Assembly (NCBI GenBank): GCA_023416175.1
Contig: JAEZIE010000064.1
Coordinates: forward strand, 1 to 13,787
Source of the DNA: Bacillota bacterium
GTDB lineage: Bacteria; Bacillota; Clostridia; Christensenellales; CAG-138
Direction of reading: 5' to 3'
DNA length: 13,787 nt
Positions 12,902-13,787 of this stretch are shown in pieces; position 1 is the stretch's first letter; every line of letters starts with the position of its first letter. The translations under genes and the position numbers were made by a program. Below the pieces are notes generated by a model. That model made no database searches and was not told where the DNA came from. It saw only the letters and a program-made list of their open reading frames with translations.

Positions 12902-13787
12902 TTATTGTGCAGGCGTGCTTTGCGCGTCAGAGGAAAGCAGAGCATTCAGGTCCAGTAAATAGGCTGCGCGGATAAACGTACCGGCATCGTTTGTTTCATA
13001 ACAGTTCAATATGAGCGTGTCGTTCCTGATTCCGGCATAAAGTTCCGGCGCTGAAAGATCGATTAAGCGCTCGCTTTTGCCCGTGGCGATGTCGTACACC
13101 CACAGCGTATAGGGATATGGGTCGGCGGTGCTGGCGGGTTCCGGCGTCTGCGTGGGCGCTGCGCTGTCTGTTGGCGGAGGAGTGGCGGTATCAGCGGAAT
13201 CTCCGGAATTGTCTGTCACGGTATCGCCCTCGCCGCCGGTAGCGGTATCGTCCTCTGTCTGACCGCCGGATATGCGGCTTTCTATGTAGTAGAGCCGCGT
13301 GCAGTCCTTGGAGAACAGCGCATCGTAGGGGTAAAACGCGTCCGTGATGGTCGAGGTGCTGCCGGTAGCGGTATCATAGAGAGTCAGGGCGCTGCCCTGC
13401 GCCGCAGTGGTGCCTTCGTTGGATTCTACGATTGCCATATAGCGTGCATCGGAGGAGATAATGAACCGGCTGCCGCTGCGGAAGGGCTTGCGTACGCCGC
13501 CTTCCGGCTTGATGCGGTAGAGCATGGAGCCGCCTTCCATTGTCGCATGCGCAAAATATAGTTCCCCGTCATAGAAGCCAAGAGAGCCTTCGTCCACGCT
13601 GTTGCGGTCCACCAGGCTGTGGCGGCTTGCTTCATCGGGTATGGAGTAATCGAACTGATGCAGCTCGATGCCGGATACGCCGGTAATGGCGTATATGGTG
13701 GTGCCCAAGCTGTTCCAGATAAACGTGCTGGTGTTGCCGCCAAAGCCCATTTCGGAAAGGTCGTTTAACAGCTCATACGTATCAGCA
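12902..13787 (-). CDS. beta-propeller-like protein, C-terminal part (N-terminus beyond right edge)
   Basis: The reading frame is open from the right edge to a TAA at 12902-12904, about 294 residues; the start is outside the window. The residues form repeated short beta-strand units of the TolB/WD40-like kind (GTTIYAITGVSG, GELYFAHAT, SMLYRIKPEGG, RYMAIVESNEG, ALTLYDTATGS, LWVYDIATGK). An insert rich in Thr, Asp, Ala and Pro (13115-13270) interrupts one blade, with Pro/Thr runs typical of secreted linkers. This suggests an extracytoplasmic propeller, but no signal or anchor can be seen because the N-terminus is missing. No function is assigned. It precedes the GNAT gene on the same strand. Confidence 0.75.
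   Translation of the reverse strand, partial: ADTYELLNDLSEMGFGGNTSTFIWNSLGTTIYAITGVSGIELHQFDYSIPDEASRHSLVDRNSVDEGSLGFYDGELYFAHATMEGGSMLYRIKPEGGVRKPFRSGSRFIISSDARYMAIVESNEGTTAAQGSALTLYDTATGSTSTITDAFYPYDALFSKDCTRLYYIESRISGGQTEDDTATGGEGDTVTDNSGDSADTATPPPTDSAAPTQTPEPASTADPYPYTLWVYDIATGKSERLIDLSAPELYAGIRNDTLILNCYETNDAGTFIRAAYLLDLNALLSSDAQSTPAQ
13235..13375 (-). repeat. 15-base direct repeat encoding DTATG twice
   Basis: GCCGGTAGCGGTATC (+ strand) occurs at 13235-13249 and 13361-13375, in the same frame of the propeller-like gene, encoding Asp-Thr-Ala-Thr-Gly with identical codons. One copy is a normal propeller turn and the other lies in the Thr-rich insert, which fits an origin of the insert by local duplication. 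Confidence 0.85.

Overview
The window reads as a piece of chromosome from an endospore-forming member of the Bacillota, most likely class Clostridia. It carries a division and cell-wall (dcw) gene run, three spoVA genes that only spore formers carry, strong GGAGG ribosome sites, several TTG starts and moderately high GC. Finer placement is a guess; the order murD-ftsW-murA-divIB-ftsA-ftsZ followed by spoVA is not the Bacillus subtilis order.

Layout. Positions 61-8272 (+ strand) hold murD, ftsW/spoVE, murA, divIB/ftsQ, ftsA and ftsZ. MurD and MurA make cytoplasmic peptidoglycan precursors, FtsW polymerises glycan strands at the septum, DivIB links the divisome across the membrane, and FtsA anchors the FtsZ ring. 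The first four genes are closely spaced and probably share a transcript. ftsA and ftsZ each have an upstream gap with a candidate promoter containing a short palindrome. A strong intrinsic terminator closes the block at 8330-8362. murG, usually between ftsW and murA/murB, is absent.

Positions 8489-10723 (+ strand) form a second operon: two small unrecognised ORFs (63 and 43 codons, overlapping ATGA) followed by spoVAC, spoVAD and spoVAE, which form the core of the forespore inner-membrane channel for dipicolinic acid. Two hairpins follow. Positions 10999-12048 encode a leaderless, cysteine-rich glycoside hydrolase family 18 protein, plausibly a spore-coat or cortex-associated enzyme by sequence and context.

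Positions 12070-13787 (- strand) converge on this block: a GNAT acetyltransferase of the ZmaR-like family, and upstream of it the C-terminal part of a beta-propeller-like protein that runs off the right edge.

Most notable points: small ORFs that sit exactly in gaps (61-183, 1530-1649, 8489-8808); a divergent FtsA with an altered phosphate-2 loop and a likely TTG start; a DivIB with a long cytoplasmic tail carrying Tyr-Ala/Val-Pro repeats echoed in the FtsZ linker; and a spoVA operon in the place where many Firmicutes keep spoIIGA-sigE-sigG. I found no tRNA, rRNA, CRISPR array or insertion sequence.
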